A stretch of 41,716 nucleotides of DNA. Source: Bacteroidia bacterium. GTDB taxonomy: Bacteria; Bacteroidota; Bacteroidia; SXHM01. Below are positions 8,028 to 17,635 of the stretch, piece by piece. The position numbers and the translations under genes were made by a program. The stretch spans positions 1 to 41,716 of the forward strand of contig JAGVLY010000069.1 of assembly GCA_020054035.1 (NCBI GenBank). Direction: 5' to 3'. Numbering within the stretch: position 1 is the first letter of the stretch; each line of letters starts with the position of its first letter. The notes under the pieces were generated by a model that did no database searches, had not been told where the DNA came from, and was given only the letters and a program-made list of their open reading frames with translations.

Positions 8028-9614
8028 CTACGTATTCAACTCCGCATATAACGGTCTCACCGTTTTATACATCTTCTTATAAAAAGCCATGCGCTTGTCG
8101 TAAAACGCAAAGTTACCCGGATTGGGCTGATATACTTTTTTCACTTTCAGCTTCGTTTTCATTTCGTCATAGCTCACAACACCAAGATTGTTGAAGCACA
8201 TAAAAGCAATGCCTTTGGTATTGGCTTGTCGCGGCTCATCCATCAGGTGAACAGGAATCTTCAGGGCATCTGCACAGATCTGAGCGGCTGTTTCCCATAA
8301 AGCACCACCGCCTGTAAAATTCACTTTCTCTATTTTGCGTTTCAGTATCTTCTCCTTTATCTCCAGCACCCATTTAAAGTTCATGGCGTATGATTCAAAA
8401 ACCGCGCGTATCATATCATTCCGTCTGGTGGAAGGACCAAGATTGATAAATCCGCCCTTCATATTCAAGTCCTGTTCAGGAAAAGTAGAACCAAATATCC
8501 AGGGCAGAAACACAACACCATTGCTGCCAACCGGTGATGACGATGCCATATCATCGGCAATCTTGCCGTAGTGTGAATCTGTTTCTGCGTTTATCCGTGA
8601 AAGGTCGTCCTCCACACGTAAAAAACTATGCATTAAATAATTCAGCGCCTTGGCACCGGCACCGGCCTCACCCACTAAAATATATTTGTTCGGAACAGGA
8701 CTGCTAACCGAATAAATTCCGTTCAGAATATCAATGATGCGTTTATTGATAACCACACCCGTGTTCAGCGTAGTTCCTATTTCTATCACCATGTCGTAAT
8801 CACTGAAAGCGCCACCGCCTAAAATGCAGGCAGTAGTGTCCTGCATTCCCGAAAACACTTTCACATTTTCCGAAAGGCCGAGGTATTTAATAACCGCATC
8901 CGTTGGCTTGCCGAGGTTTTCACCAACGGGAACAACTTCCGGAAAACGGTTAATGTCCAATCCGAGGTATTCCACCAAACCTTTATCGTAAGTGCCTTTG
9001 CTCCATGCCGCTTTCTTTATCAGCGTGTAAGCAAAACCGGTGTTTTCATTGGTTTGAAATTTCCCTGTCAGCTTCAGACTTAGAAAATCCGAAGGTTCTA
9101 ACACCTTGTACGTTTTTTTCCAAACCTCCGGCAATTCATTTTTCAAAAGCAGCATGTGGCTTCCTCCATCCACACCCGAAAGAATAGGAGGGATGCCCAC
9201 CGAATACAACCATTTCAGCAGCTTGAAAATATTGTAATCCAAAATGGACGGGAAGCCACCCATTATTTTCTTGATGTGTTTGCTCGCCCGCGCATCTTCC
9301 CACATAATGGCGTTGTGAACAGCGTTCCCCTGTTCGTCCACCGGCACCGAAGTAAAATACTGTGAGCAGGTTCCTATCGCAACAATATTGCTTGCTGTTT
9401 TTGATTCATCAATCACCTCTTTCGAGAGTTGCAATATCTGTTTCCACCAGCCTTCGGCATCTTGCTCTACAGCTTTTCCGCCTTGCGAATACGCACTATC
9501 AAAATGTCCTGAACGGCTCGCCAGAATTTCACCGTTCTGGCTCACTACCGAAACCTTTGGTCCGCTAGAACCCAGGTCAATGGATAATACGCATTTCAGA
9601 TTGCTGTCTCCCAT
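8028..9614 (-). CDS. FGGY-family carbohydrate kinase (xylulokinase-like)
   Basis: ATP-dependent kinase of the FGGY family (actin-like ATPase fold) which usually phosphorylates sugars or polyols. The 528 residues open with the phosphate-1 motif VLSIDLGSSGPKVSV (D13). The substrate-side motif is NAIMWEDARA (about 101-110) and the catalytic base is D259 in SGMQDTTACILGGG. The C-terminal ATPase domain has VNFTGGGALWETAAQICADA. The substrate cannot be told from sequence. The gene starts 9 bases after the stop of the S1P-lyase-like gene in the same orientation, so the two form an operon, and the substrate may be linked to that lyase rather than to pentose catabolism (inference). No sugar isomerase or transporter is nearby. 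Confidence 0.88.
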   Translation of the reverse strand: MGDSNLKCVLSIDLGSSGPKVSVVSQNGEILASRSGHFDSAYSQGGKAVEQDAEGWWKQILQLSKEVIDESKTASNIVAIGTCSQYFTSVPVDEQGNAVHNAIMWEDARASKHIKKIMGGFPSILDYNIFKLLKWLYSVGIPPILSGVDGGSHMLLLKNELPEVWKKTYKVLEPSDFLSLKLTGKFQTNENTGFAYTLIKKAAWSKGTYDKGLVEYLGLDINRFPEVVPVGENLGKPTDAVIKYLGLSENVKVFSGMQDTTACILGGGAFSDYDMVIEIGTTLNTGVVINKRIIDILNGIYSVSSPVPNKYILVGEAGAGAKALNYLMHSFLRVEDDLSRINAETDSHYGKIADDMASSSPVGSNGVVFLPWIFGSTFPEQDLNMKGGFINLGPSTRRNDMIRAVFESYAMNFKWVLEIKEKILKRKIEKVNFTGGGALWETAAQICADALKIPVHLMDEPRQANTKGIAFMCFNNLGVVSYDEMKTKLKVKKVYQPNPGNFAFYDKRMAFYKKMYKTVRPLYAELNT

Positions 9615-9623
9615 AACAAACTA

Positions 9624-11150
9624 TTAAAATGGATACGTGCTTTGTGTTACATCAGTATAAGCAGTCAGCATTGGCAGATACATTGATGGGTCAATTTCCT
9701 TGCCCGCACCGCCATACATCGCTGCCGATTTCGGGTCACCTTTCTGAACCTTGGCATATTCCACAGCCGCTTTTATATCCTTCTCAAACTCTTCCACAAT
9801 GTTAGGATTAGTTACCTGCGGACCCGTAATGCAAAAATGGAATCCATCAGGATGTTGTTGCCCGTTCATTCTCCAACCTTTGGTTTTCAGATAATCATTC
9901 ACGTGATAAATCTTAAAAGCATCGGAACCGATGGCAGTGATAAACAATGAATCGCCAAACAGTTTTAATTCAGGAATAGAACACACTACATTTTTTAGTC
10001 TCGTGTTTACTTCAAAGATTTGTTTCGCACGTTTCATATAGCCTTCCTTGCCGTAATGCACCATGGCAGCCCATGTTGCGGCAAACAATCCGCCCGATTT
10101 ACTTCCGTTAAATCCAGTTGAAATATAAATCCCTCCGGGCCAGTCAACCTGTCCGTAGTATTGGTAACGTCTCAGCTCTTCGCTGCTGAATAACAACGTA
10201 GAGGTTCCTTTCAGCGAGTAACCGTATTTATGCGTGTCGGCAGAAATAGCCGTAACCCCCGGCAAACGGAAATCAAACACCGGGCATTTGATGCCCAGCG
10301 GCTCGGCCCATGCAAGAATAAAACCACCCAAACAACCATCCACATGCAAGCCAACATTGTGTTTCACTGCAATGTCCGAAAGTTTTTCAATTGGGTCAAT
10401 AATACCGTGACCGTAGTTACCTGCCGAGCCAACAATCATCACCGTGTTAGCAGTTATCTTGCTCTCCATATCGTTTACATCTGCCTGATAGTTCGCATCA
10501 ATCTTGGCTGTAACAACTTTCAGATTCAGGTAATGTGCCGATTTAAAAAAGGCTGGGTGTGCCGAAATCGGGATAATAATTTCGGGTTGAGTAATTCCTT
10601 TTTTATCCACGCCCCACTCGCGGTGCGAGTAAACCGATTGATAAATGCTGTCAGTGCCTCCCGTAGTTAATGAGCCGCTTGCTTTCTGCTCGGGGTTGCG
10701 TTTGTTCACCGCAGCACCGTTAAAAATATCCAGCGTCATGGCAATAATTTCACCCTCGTATTTGGTAAGCGAAGGACATACATCACGCTGTATCGAGTTC
10801 ACCTGTGAGTAGTACGAAAACGCCTCATTCAGAAAATCATAATGGTCCTGGTCGCCATGATAAAACGAGCCCGATATCTTCCCGCTTTTCCAGGGCGCAC
10901 TTTCTATCGCGTGCATCTCGCGTATCTGTTTCATCACCTCTTCCTTGGATGATGATTTCTCAGGCATCTTAGTATTAACCGTGTATTTATCACGGTAAGG
11001 AAACAGCGAATCCACCATCTCGGGGTTGCCGCGCATTTCACCCAGTATCAACTTTATTTTTTTGTCATCGTCCATGCTGCGTTGCACAGCCCTTGCCAGT
11101 GCCGGCAGGTGTTTGACAATTTTCTTTTCAATGTATTTTTTTATGCTCAT
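9624..11150 (-). CDS. Sphingosine-1-phosphate lyase-like PLP enzyme
   Basis: PLP-dependent group II decarboxylase-fold enzyme most like sphingosine-1-phosphate lyase, which cleaves phosphorylated long-chain bases into phosphoethanolamine and a fatty aldehyde. From ATG 11150 it has 508 residues, as in bacterial S1P lyases. Motifs: SGSLTTGGTDSI (158-169), SAHPAFFKSAHY, HVDGCLGGFI (269-278) and ISADTHKYGYSLKG with PLP-binding K308. The later QVDWPGGIY, GSKSGG and WRMNGQQHPDGFHFCIT stretches track the eukaryotic enzyme closely (comparison from memory). The N-terminus shows no clear membrane anchor. The open frame extends to 11429, but ATG 11150 follows a consensus -7 box. Glutamate decarboxylase is a less likely alternative. 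Confidence 0.88.
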   Translation of the reverse strand: MSIKKYIEKKIVKHLPALARAVQRSMDDDKKIKLILGEMRGNPEMVDSLFPYRDKYTVNTKMPEKSSSKEEVMKQIREMHAIESAPWKSGKISGSFYHGDQDHYDFLNEAFSYYSQVNSIQRDVCPSLTKYEGEIIAMTLDIFNGAAVNKRNPEQKASGSLTTGGTDSIYQSVYSHREWGVDKKGITQPEIIIPISAHPAFFKSAHYLNLKVVTAKIDANYQADVNDMESKITANTVMIVGSAGNYGHGIIDPIEKLSDIAVKHNVGLHVDGCLGGFILAWAEPLGIKCPVFDFRLPGVTAISADTHKYGYSLKGTSTLLFSSEELRRYQYYGQVDWPGGIYISTGFNGSKSGGLFAATWAAMVHYGKEGYMKRAKQIFEVNTRLKNVVCSIPELKLFGDSLFITAIGSDAFKIYHVNDYLKTKGWRMNGQQHPDGFHFCITGPQVTNPNIVEEFEKDIKAAVEYAKVQKGDPKSAAMYGGAGKEIDPSMYLPMLTAYTDVTQSTYPF

Positions 11151-11154
11151 GCTG

Positions 11155-11162
11155 CAAATGTA
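11155..11162 (-). promoter_or_regulatory. -7 promoter element of the lyase-kinase operon
   Basis: The minus strand reads TACATTTG, an exact TAnnTTTG, with only 4 bases between it and the lyase ATG at 11150, which would make the transcript leaderless or nearly so. It overlaps the palindrome at 11158-11184. Confidence 0.5.
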
Positions 11163-11184
11163 GAGAAATAGCATTTCTCTACAT
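11158..11184. promoter_or_regulatory. 12-bp-arm palindrome over the lyase promoter
   Basis: ATGTAGAGAAAT (11158-11169) is repeated as its exact reverse complement ATTTCTCTACAT (11173-11184) around a 3-base AGC spacer. It starts inside the proposed -7 element and runs upstream toward -35, the classical position of a repressor operator. It also lies in the divergent gap shared with the DUF5686 gene. An RNA hairpin is possible but less likely if the transcript is leaderless. Confidence 0.5.
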
Positions 11185-11253
11185 CTTTCTTCAACATCCT
11201 CCGTATAAAAACATAATTTTAGCATCCTCATTTTTCCTGCGCCACGTCCATTT

Positions 11254-13731
11254 GTGAAAACCCCACAGCATAAACCCTTCCTGCTAAAACTAAGTGCTGT
11301 TCTCTTCACGCTGTTAGCCTGTGCTGCAACCGCTTCTGCGCAAATAACCAAAATAGAAGGCACCGTCAAAGACTTCGAAACAGGCGAACCACTCCCCTTT
11401 GTAAACATCAGTTTTAAAGGCACCACCATTGGTACCGTAACCGATATTGACGGAATGTATTCGCTTGAAACGGCTTTCCCAACCGATACCTTGCAGGCTT
11501 CTTTTGTGGGTTATCAAACCGATTACGAAGCAGTGATAAGAGAAGAAAGGCAAGAGATAAATTTCCTCATCATGAAAGATATCATCAGCCTCGAAGAAGC
11601 GGTGATACTCCCCGGTGAAAACCCTGCCGAAATCCTGCTGCGTAAAATAATAGCCCGCAAAAAATACCACAACAAAGACCGTCTCGATTATTACGAATAC
11701 GAAGTGTATAACAAAGCGCAGTTCGACATCAATAACTTTGACGAAAAATTTAAAGAGCGCAAACTCTTTAAAACATTTGATTTCATTTTCGATAATGTCG
11801 ATACCTCTGATGTAAACGGAAAAGTGTTCCTCCCCATTTTCATCACCGAGTCGGTTTCGGATTACACCTTTCGCAAAAATCCCAAAACAACCAAAGAAAA
11901 TATCCGCGCCACAAAAGTCTCCGGAATCGAAGACCAAAGCATCTCGCAGTTCATGGGCGATATGTATCAGAACATAAATGTGTACGACAATTTTGTGTCT
12001 GTCTTTGGCAAAGGCTTTATAAGCCCCGTAGCCGATTTTGGTTTGCAGTATTACCGCTACTATTTGGTGGATAGTTTTTTTGTCGGCAATAAGTGGGCCT
12101 ACAAAATGCAGTTCACCCCAAGGCGCAAATACGAGCTTACTTTTAAAGGCGAACTCGTTGTGCACGACAGCACCTTTGCCCTCCTCAAAGTGGACATGAA
12201 TGTTTCCGAAAAAGCAAACGTAAACTACATCAACGAACTCTACATCAATCAGGAATTCGACATGGTGCACGACACCACCTGGATGCTTACCCACGATCGC
12301 CTCTTTGTTGACTTCATCATCAGCGAGCGCGCCATGGGCCTTTTCGGAACCAAGACCACCAGCTACCGCAATTTTAAAATCAATGAACCCCGCAGCGATA
12401 AATATTATTCCAATCCCGAAAACATAACGGTTGAAAAAGGAGCAGAAGATAAAAGAGAAGAATTCTGGAAACAGAACCGCCATGATTCGCTCTCGCAAAA
12501 AGAAAAGACCATTTACGCCATTGCCGACACGGTTAAAAATCTTCCCGCCTTTAAATCATGGCTCAATGTTTTTACAACCATAGTAACAGGGTATAAAAAG
12601 ATAGGTCCCATCGACCTTGGTCCTTACATAAGCCTTGTCAGTTTCAATCGTGTTGAAGGTTGGCGCTTCGGTATCGGCTTTAAAACCAACAATAAGTTCA
12701 GTAAAAAGCTAAAACTCAACGCCCATGTTGCCTACGGCCTGCGCGACCAAAAGTGGAAATATGGCGGTGGCTTCCTCGTCTTTGTTTCCAAAAAACCGCG
12801 ACAGATTTTCAGTTCGCAATACGAATACGATGTGGAGCAGCTCGGCCTCAGCGCAGACGCATTTAAAGAAGACAATGCTTTGGGATCCTTCTACCGCAGA
12901 CGACCCTTTTACAAGCTCAGCTATGTGCAGGATGTGCGCGCCAATTATGAAGCAGAGTGGTTTCACGGCTTCAGCAACCGCGTTAGTTTTGTGCATCGCG
13001 AGTTGCAGTCTGCAACCGATAAAGTGGTTTACAATTTCGCTTCCGATGCTTATCCCGACCATCGCATCATTTCTTCTGAAGTTCGCTTCTTCACTCGCTT
13101 CGCCTATCAGGAAAAGTTTATTGAAGGCGAGATCAATCGCCTCAGCCTCGGCACAAAATATCCCAAGCTCTCCCTCGAATATGCCTATGGAATCAAAGGC
13201 CTGTGGAACGGCCAATTCAATTACCATCGTCTTGTGTTCACCATTGATGGTTGGGTGCAAACCAATCCCATCGGCTGGTTCGAATATTTTGTGCAGGCCG
13301 GTAAAACATGGGGAAGCCTGCCTTACCCCTTGCTCTACATTCAACCCGGCAACGAAACCTATGCTACTGACGACTACTCCTTCAACATGATGAACCTCAT
13401 TGAATTTGTTGCCGATGAATACGTAGCCGTTTTTGCCACCCACCACTTCAACGGATACTTCCTCAGTAAGATTCCGCTCATGCGCAGACTGAAATGGCGT
13501 GAAGTGGTTTCGGCCAAAGCCGTGGCAGGCCGCATCTCGCAGGCAAACACAACCATGATGATTTTCCCTGTCGACCTTTTTGCCCTCAACGGCATTTATG
13601 CCGAAACCGGAGTAGGTATCGAAAACATTTTCAAAATCTTCCGCGTTGATGTCATGTGGCGTCTTACCCAGTTGGATAATCCCAACATCCGCAAAATAGG
13701 TGTGCTGGGTAGTTTCAGTTTTAACTTTTAA
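11254..13731 (+). CDS. DUF5686 family protein with carboxypeptidase-like regulatory domain
   Basis: A secreted or outer-membrane-associated protein of 825 residues. It begins with a GTG codon and a signal peptide (about 1-30, ending TASAQ). Next is a CarboxypepD_reg-like beta-sandwich (about 33-105: [20 protein letters not shown], then [12 protein letters not shown] and FVGYQ), the same module found ahead of TonB-dependent receptors. The remainder fits DUF5686, with aromatic, alternating strands in its last third and a C-terminus VLGSFSFNF ending in phenylalanine, as in outer-membrane barrels. Its molecular function is unknown. Two long antisense frames overlap it and are regarded as shadows. 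It lies divergent from the lyase operon and upstream of lptB. Confidence 0.85.
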   Translation: MKTPQHKPFLLKLSAVLFTLLACAATASAQITKIEGTVKDFETGEPLPFVNISFKGTTIGTVTDIDGMYSLETAFPTDTLQASFVGYQTDYEAVIREERQEINFLIMKDIISLEEAVILPGENPAEILLRKIIARKKYHNKDRLDYYEYEVYNKAQFDINNFDEKFKERKLFKTFDFIFDNVDTSDVNGKVFLPIFITESVSDYTFRKNPKTTKENIRATKVSGIEDQSISQFMGDMYQNINVYDNFVSVFGKGFISPVADFGLQYYRYYLVDSFFVGNKWAYKMQFTPRRKYELTFKGELVVHDSTFALLKVDMNVSEKANVNYINELYINQEFDMVHDTTWMLTHDRLFVDFIISERAMGLFGTKTTSYRNFKINEPRSDKYYSNPENITVEKGAEDKREEFWKQNRHDSLSQKEKTIYAIADTVKNLPAFKSWLNVFTTIVTGYKKIGPIDLGPYISLVSFNRVEGWRFGIGFKTNNKFSKKLKLNAHVAYGLRDQKWKYGGGFLVFVSKKPRQIFSSQYEYDVEQLGLSADAFKEDNALGSFYRRRPFYKLSYVQDVRANYEAEWFHGFSNRVSFVHRELQSATDKVVYNFASDAYPDHRIISSEVRFFTRFAYQEKFIEGEINRLSLGTKYPKLSLEYAYGIKGLWNGQFNYHRLVFTIDGWVQTNPIGWFEYFVQAGKTWGSLPYPLLYIQPGNETYATDDYSFNMMNLIEFVADEYVAVFATHHFNGYFLSKIPLMRRLKWREVVSAKAVAGRISQANTTMMIFPVDLFALNGIYAETGVGIENIFKIFRVDVMWRLTQLDNPNIRKIGVLGSFSFNF

Positions 13732-13732
13732 G

Positions 13733-13765
13733 CGCCTCACCCTTCCCTCCCCAAAGGATTGGGTT
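13733..13765. repeat. Diverged REP-like element
   Basis: GCCTCACCC followed by TTCCCTCCCCAAAGGATTGGG resembles the reverse complement of the element at 3812-3842 (shared GCCTCACCC and an imperfect CCxxxCCC/GGGxxGG dyad). It immediately follows the DUF5686 stop codon. The relationship is judged by eye. Confidence 0.35.
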
Positions 13766-13778
13766 AAGCTTTGTGCCT

Positions 13779-13806
13779 TTGTGGCAACAAAGAATTCCTA
13801 CTTTTG
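13779..13806 (+). promoter_or_regulatory. lptB promoter (TTG-N17-TACTTTTG)
   Basis: TTG at 13779-13781, a 17-base spacer and TACTTTTG at 13799-13806 match the Bacteroidota promoter plan. Only 5 bases separate the box from the lptB ATG, so the mRNA is predicted to be leaderless or nearly so. Confidence 0.55.
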
Positions 13807-13811
13807 CCTTC

Positions 13812-14537
13812 ATGATTCTCAGAGCCGAAAAATTAGTCAAGCAATACAAAGGGCGTTACGTTGTAAACAATGTTTCGGTACAGGTAAAGCGTGGCGAGAT
13901 TGTCGGTCTGCTTGGTCCCAACGGAGCAGGTAAAACCACTACCTTCTATATGATTGTAGGTCTGGTAAAACCCGATGACGGTAAAATATTTCTGGGCGAA
14001 ATCGAGATAACTAAAATGCCCATGTACAAAAGAGCAAAGCTCGGCATCGGCTATCTGGCGCAGGAAGCATCGGTTTTTCGCAAACTAAGCGTTGAAGATA
14101 ATATACGTGCAGTATTGGAAATGACATCGCTCACCCGTGCAGAACAAAAGCACCGTTTAGAAACTATGCTTGATGAATTTGGTTTGCAGCATGTGCGAAA
14201 AAATAAAGGCGAATTACTTTCGGGTGGCGAGAGAAGAAGAACAGAAATTGCACGTGCACTTTCTGTAAATCCAAGTTTCATCTTATTGGACGAACCTTTT
14301 GCAGGAGTTGACCCCATTGCAGTTGAAGACATCCAAAACATTGTAAGAGCGCTGAAGAAAAAAAACATCGGCATCCTCATCACCGACCACAACGTTCACG
14401 AAACACTGAACATCACCGACCATACCTATTTGCTTTTTGAAGGCTCTATTATGAAAGCAGGAAGTGCCGAAGAACTGGCTAATGACGAACAGGTGCGCAG
14501 AGTTTACCTTGGACAGAATTTTGATCTGAAGAGGTAA
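13812..14537 (+). CDS. lptB: LPS export ABC transporter ATP-binding protein
   Basis: Cytoplasmic ATPase of the LptBFG complex that extracts lipopolysaccharide from the inner membrane for transport to the outer membrane. The 241 residues from ATG 13812 begin [15 protein letters not shown], as LptB proteins do. Walker A GPNGAGKT is at 35-42, Q-loop YLAQEASVF near 81-89, signature LSGGE at 136-140, Walker B ILLDEP at 157-162 and the switch histidine in [20 protein letters not shown] and the C-terminal [12 protein letters not shown] are typical of LptB rather than other ABC ATPases. The start is fixed by the promoter immediately upstream. lptF and lptG are not in the window. Confidence 0.95.
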   Translation: MILRAEKLVKQYKGRYVVNNVSVQVKRGEIVGLLGPNGAGKTTTFYMIVGLVKPDDGKIFLGEIEITKMPMYKRAKLGIGYLAQEASVFRKLSVEDNIRAVLEMTSLTRAEQKHRLETMLDEFGLQHVRKNKGELLSGGERRRTEIARALSVNPSFILLDEPFAGVDPIAVEDIQNIVRALKKKNIGILITDHNVHETLNITDHTYLLFEGSIMKAGSAEELANDEQVRRVYLGQNFDLKR

Positions 14538-14544
14538 TATCTTC

Positions 14545-14573
14545 TTTGAATTGTTTTTCATTTATTATTTTCG
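14545..14573 (+). promoter_or_regulatory. Possible promoter of the 14642 gene
   Basis: TTTG at 14545-14548 is followed after 17 bases by TATTTTCG at 14566-14573, one base from the TAnnTTTG consensus. The start codon lies 68 bases downstream. Confidence 0.4.
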
Positions 14574-14641
14574 AGGCGTCAACCGTTAAAAAAATCATTA
14601 TGAACTACTCTCACGAATTCCTTAATCTTAAAATTAACACG

Positions 14642-16162
14642 ATGAGTAAAAAACTACTCCTCTCCCTCCTCATCTTGCTTTCGTTTACTGCTTTTGCCCA
14701 AAAAGAAAAAGAAGACAAAGCCGAAAACAAAAAGACCAAAACCTTTGGCGAAAAAATTGGTGATTTTGCGGGCAACCTGATGACTGCCAAAACAGATGCG
14801 CTGGACAATTGCGCACTTACGATTAATGTTATCAACGGCATCTACGATATGCGCACCAAAACCTCGGAGACAAAATATTTTCCCGAAGGCAGCACCGAAG
14901 GCGATAATGGTATCTCGCTTTCCTTTTTCAAAAACGGTGGAACAGGTCTTTACAAACTCAAAGGAGAAATATTTTGTGACGGACAACCGATGGAATATCT
15001 TGGCCTGGGCAGTTACATCATAGCATTTAAAGAACCCTGGAGCGGCACTAAAAAAATTACTATCAAAACCGAAAGTGGTGATGAGGCCGAATTTATTGTA
15101 GGCGCCATTCCCGATATTGAAATCAATAGTGTAAACAACGATAAAATACTTCCCATTATTGACCTTGCCGAAGACATGACCATGGAATATACCAACCCTG
15201 CCGGCACTGAAGGAACAGAGGTAAACGTTGGTTTGCTAACCGACATCATGGGCGTTCGTGCGTTTAACAACTTTTCCAATTTCCCGGCAAAGAATAACAA
15301 GGTTACCATTCCTAAAGAGGCTTTCAGCAACCTTACCGTAACTGGCGCTCTAAATGCCGGACAGGTAAACAAAGGCGCCAACTGGCTTTGTGCCGAGCGT
15401 GTGAAGAAAACCGAAAAGTCTGCGCTTAGTCCTGAGCAAAAGCCGGGTGATTTACCTGCCGTTACCATCATCCAGAAATCGTATTCAACATGGCCGGTAA
15501 TTGTAAAAGGCAGACAGGAAGATGGAATATTAACGCAGCTGTATTTTTCAGGTGCGTTCAATGATGGCAACATAGGATTTGAGGTGCATAAACCCAATGC
15601 ACAAACTGGAATTCCTCTTTCGCGTGCCAGCAAATTCGGATTGATTTCATTAACACTGAAAGGCAGTTTGTATCATAAAGATGTAAAAACAACCAGTTCA
15701 AGTTGGGATATTGGTAACACGCGTTATACGCAAACCACAACCCATACAACAATACTTGAATTTCCTCAGCTGCCCGATGAACACTGGGATAATATGCTTT
15801 CTACATTTTATCAAAAACTAACACCCGCTTTCAAAAATAAATTCAATGTTGATTTTGTTGATGTAGAAAAAGTAACATCTGCCAGCGGATATAACACGCT
15901 GTTTGTGGATGATGAAATAAACACATACACCAAAATTGCACGTACTTATAAAAACACCAAACGTTCAAGTCCAAAACGTCTGGGCGAATTCTTTAAAACC
16001 CTCAGCAGCAGCCAGAGCAGCGAAACGCCTATGAACAAGATGATGCGCGAGTTGGGTGTTGATGGTTTAGTTAGTGCTGAAATTGAATTACAGGTTGCTG
16101 CCGATGAAAACAAAAAAAATCGTACTGCTTCCCCGCATCAATTTCTCCATCCGCGGAATTGA
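14642..16162 (+). CDS. Secreted protein of unknown function, frame-broken near its C-terminus
   Basis: I do not recognise the family. From ATG 14642 the product starts with a clean signal peptide (MSKKLLLSLLILLSFTAFAQ), so it is exported. A Lys/Glu-rich linker (about 21-45) follows, then a mixed soluble domain without obvious catalytic motifs. An alternative ATG at 14600 would bury the signal peptide. The reading frame reaches an A8 run at 16112-16119 and then continues as NRTASPHQFLHPRN, which does not look conserved. Skipping one A joins it to the frame that continues to 16382, giving about 579 residues. The A8 may be a sequence error, a real mutation or a slippage site. The gene follows lptB and converges on hemA. 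Confidence 0.75.
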   Translation: MSKKLLLSLLILLSFTAFAQKEKEDKAENKKTKTFGEKIGDFAGNLMTAKTDALDNCALTINVINGIYDMRTKTSETKYFPEGSTEGDNGISLSFFKNGGTGLYKLKGEIFCDGQPMEYLGLGSYIIAFKEPWSGTKKITIKTESGDEAEFIVGAIPDIEINSVNNDKILPIIDLAEDMTMEYTNPAGTEGTEVNVGLLTDIMGVRAFNNFSNFPAKNNKVTIPKEAFSNLTVTGALNAGQVNKGANWLCAERVKKTEKSALSPEQKPGDLPAVTIIQKSYSTWPVIVKGRQEDGILTQLYFSGAFNDGNIGFEVHKPNAQTGIPLSRASKFGLISLTLKGSLYHKDVKTTSSSWDIGNTRYTQTTTHTTILEFPQLPDEHWDNMLSTFYQKLTPAFKNKFNVDFVDVEKVTSASGYNTLFVDDEINTYTKIARTYKNTKRSSPKRLGEFFKTLSSSQSSETPMNKMMRELGVDGLVSAEIELQVAADENKKNRTASPHQFLHPRN

Positions 16163-16382
16163 CGAAACAAAAGGCAACCGCAACGGAACCTATGCAGAGG
16201 GTACCATCAACTTCCGCAAAGGCATTCCTTTTAATGGCGACATTGTAAGAGCCGATGTAAACAGCCTTGCCAAAGTCTGCAACGTTGACCAGATGATTGC
16301 CTGCCTGGAATATGTGCTTACCAATCTTCAGGCAAAGGAAGTGGCAATGGGATACGATAAGATTTGGAGTATAGGCGAGTAG
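16104..16382 (+). pseudogene. C-terminal part of the 14642 gene in the shifted frame
   Basis: This frame reads IVLLPRINFSIRGIDETKG immediately after the A8 run and stays open for 87 codons to TAG at 16380-16382, three bases before the hemA stop. The content is well-formed protein (NGTYAEGTINFRKGIPFNG), and joining it to the upstream frame by removing one A makes a continuous sequence. It is therefore more likely the true C-terminus of the upstream gene than a separate gene. A separate start at ATG 16104 is possible but has no signal or promoter of its own. Confidence 0.65.
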
Positions 16383-16385
16383 GAC

Positions 16386-17612
16386 TTACTCGTCTTTCAC
16401 TAAAATATTCTTGGTAATCTTCATCGGAACGCTGATGTATTTGCCTTCCATGTAATCGAGGATTTTTTTCAGTACTTCTTTAGACTTAGGGTCTAACTTC
16501 TCCACTTCTTTGCTGAATACTTTTTCGGTGGCGTTCTCGCGTATTTCTTTCAGCAGACCGGGAAGTGTTTTCATGGCTATTTCTACTTCACGTTCGCGCA
16601 TCGTTTTCTTAAACGCAGTTAAAGCCGTGTCTATAATTTCTTTGCAGCGCTCTAATTCTTTCTGACGGTGTTCTAAGTTTTCGCGGGCTATTGTTTTCAG
16701 ATTTTCAATGCCTATGTAATGCACATTTTTTAACGCTGCAACCGCATCATCCACATCGGCAGGAATAGCAAGATCAACAATTATTTTTTTGCCTTTTTCA
16801 TCGGCAACAAGTTTTGAAAACAGTTTGCTGTCTACAATAGTTTCAGCAGATGCGGTGCACGAAATAAGTACATCAAAACCTGTTTTATGCTTTTTTAAAT
16901 CAGCAAGTAAATGCGCTTTGCCTTTAAATTGTTTCGCCAGCTTTTCTGCATTTTCTAAACTGCGGTTATATACACTAACGCTGCTCCAGTTTTCCTTTTT
17001 CAGGTATTGGGCAATGGAGGTATTGGTTTGTCCTGCGCCAATCAATAGTAAGCGGCTGTTCTTTTTAACCCCGGCTTCTTCTAACTTACGGTACGCCAGC
17101 GAAACCACCGAAACAGGGCGTTGTGCAATCTGTGTATCCGAATATATTTTCTTGGCGGTTTCAATGGTTGTCTTCACCAGCAGGCGAATAAAATCGCCCG
17201 ATAAATTCAGTTGACGGCATTGTTCATACGCCTTGCGAACCTGCGTAATAATTTCGCGCTCGCCCACTACTAACGAATCAATAGACGAAGCTACATACAG
17301 CAAATGCCTTACGGCATCTTCGCCTTCATAAATCTTTACTTTTTCTTCCGCAAAATGAATTTCCTTTTTAGTCCATGCAGGATTAAAATGTTTGAAAAAA
17401 TCATGCAGCCAGGCGGGTGATGGTTTCTCGTGCGACACCATCATCAGCTCTACACGGTTGCAGGTGCTGAGGAATAACAGTTCCGAAATTCCTGAATTCT
17501 TTTTCAGAGGCAGCAAACGCTTTTCTAGTTGCCCGTCTTCAATATGAAAACGACCAATCTCACGGATGTCAATGGTCTTGTGGGTAAAAGCGAGTATGCG
17601 AAAGTTCTTCAA
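16386..17612 (-). CDS. hemA: Glutamyl-tRNA reductase
   Basis: First committed enzyme of C5-pathway tetrapyrrole synthesis: NADPH-dependent reduction of glutamyl-tRNA to glutamate-1-semialdehyde. The 408 residues begin with the catalytic domain. The catalytic cysteine is C51 in LFLSTCNRVELMM, followed by SSIDSLVVGEREIITQVRKA. The NADPH-binding domain has LLLIGAGQTNTSIAQYL, and a C-terminal helical dimerisation domain completes the usual plan. The ATG at 17612 follows an exact -7 box. It is convergent with the 14642 gene and divergent from the glycosyltransferase gene. No other hem genes are nearby. Confidence 0.95.
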   Translation of the reverse strand: MKNFRILAFTHKTIDIREIGRFHIEDGQLEKRLLPLKKNSGISELLFLSTCNRVELMMVSHEKPSPAWLHDFFKHFNPAWTKKEIHFAEEKVKIYEGEDAVRHLLYVASSIDSLVVGEREIITQVRKAYEQCRQLNLSGDFIRLLVKTTIETAKKIYSDTQIAQRPVSVVSLAYRKLEEAGVKKNSRLLLIGAGQTNTSIAQYLKKENWSSVSVYNRSLENAEKLAKQFKGKAHLLADLKKHKTGFDVLISCTASAETIVDSKLFSKLVADEKGKKIIVDLAIPADVDDAVAALKNVHYIGIENLKTIARENLEHRQKELERCKEIIDTALTAFKKTMREREVEIAMKTLPGLLKEIRENATEKVFSKEVEKLDPKSKEVLKKILDYMEGKYISVPMKITKNILVKDE

Positions 17613-17635
17613 AGCCTGTTTTTCAAAAAGCCCCG

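Noticed and set aside
11314-12498. A 394-codon minus-strand open frame opposite the DUF5686 gene
   Set aside because: It lies wholly inside a gene with a signal peptide and a recognisable domain; its product is hydrophobic and irregular with no motif, and it has no promoter. It is a codon-usage shadow.
12709-13740. A 343-codon minus-strand open frame opposite the 3' half of the DUF5686 gene
   Set aside because: Same reasoning: a full overlap with a better-supported gene, no recognisable domain, no start signal.
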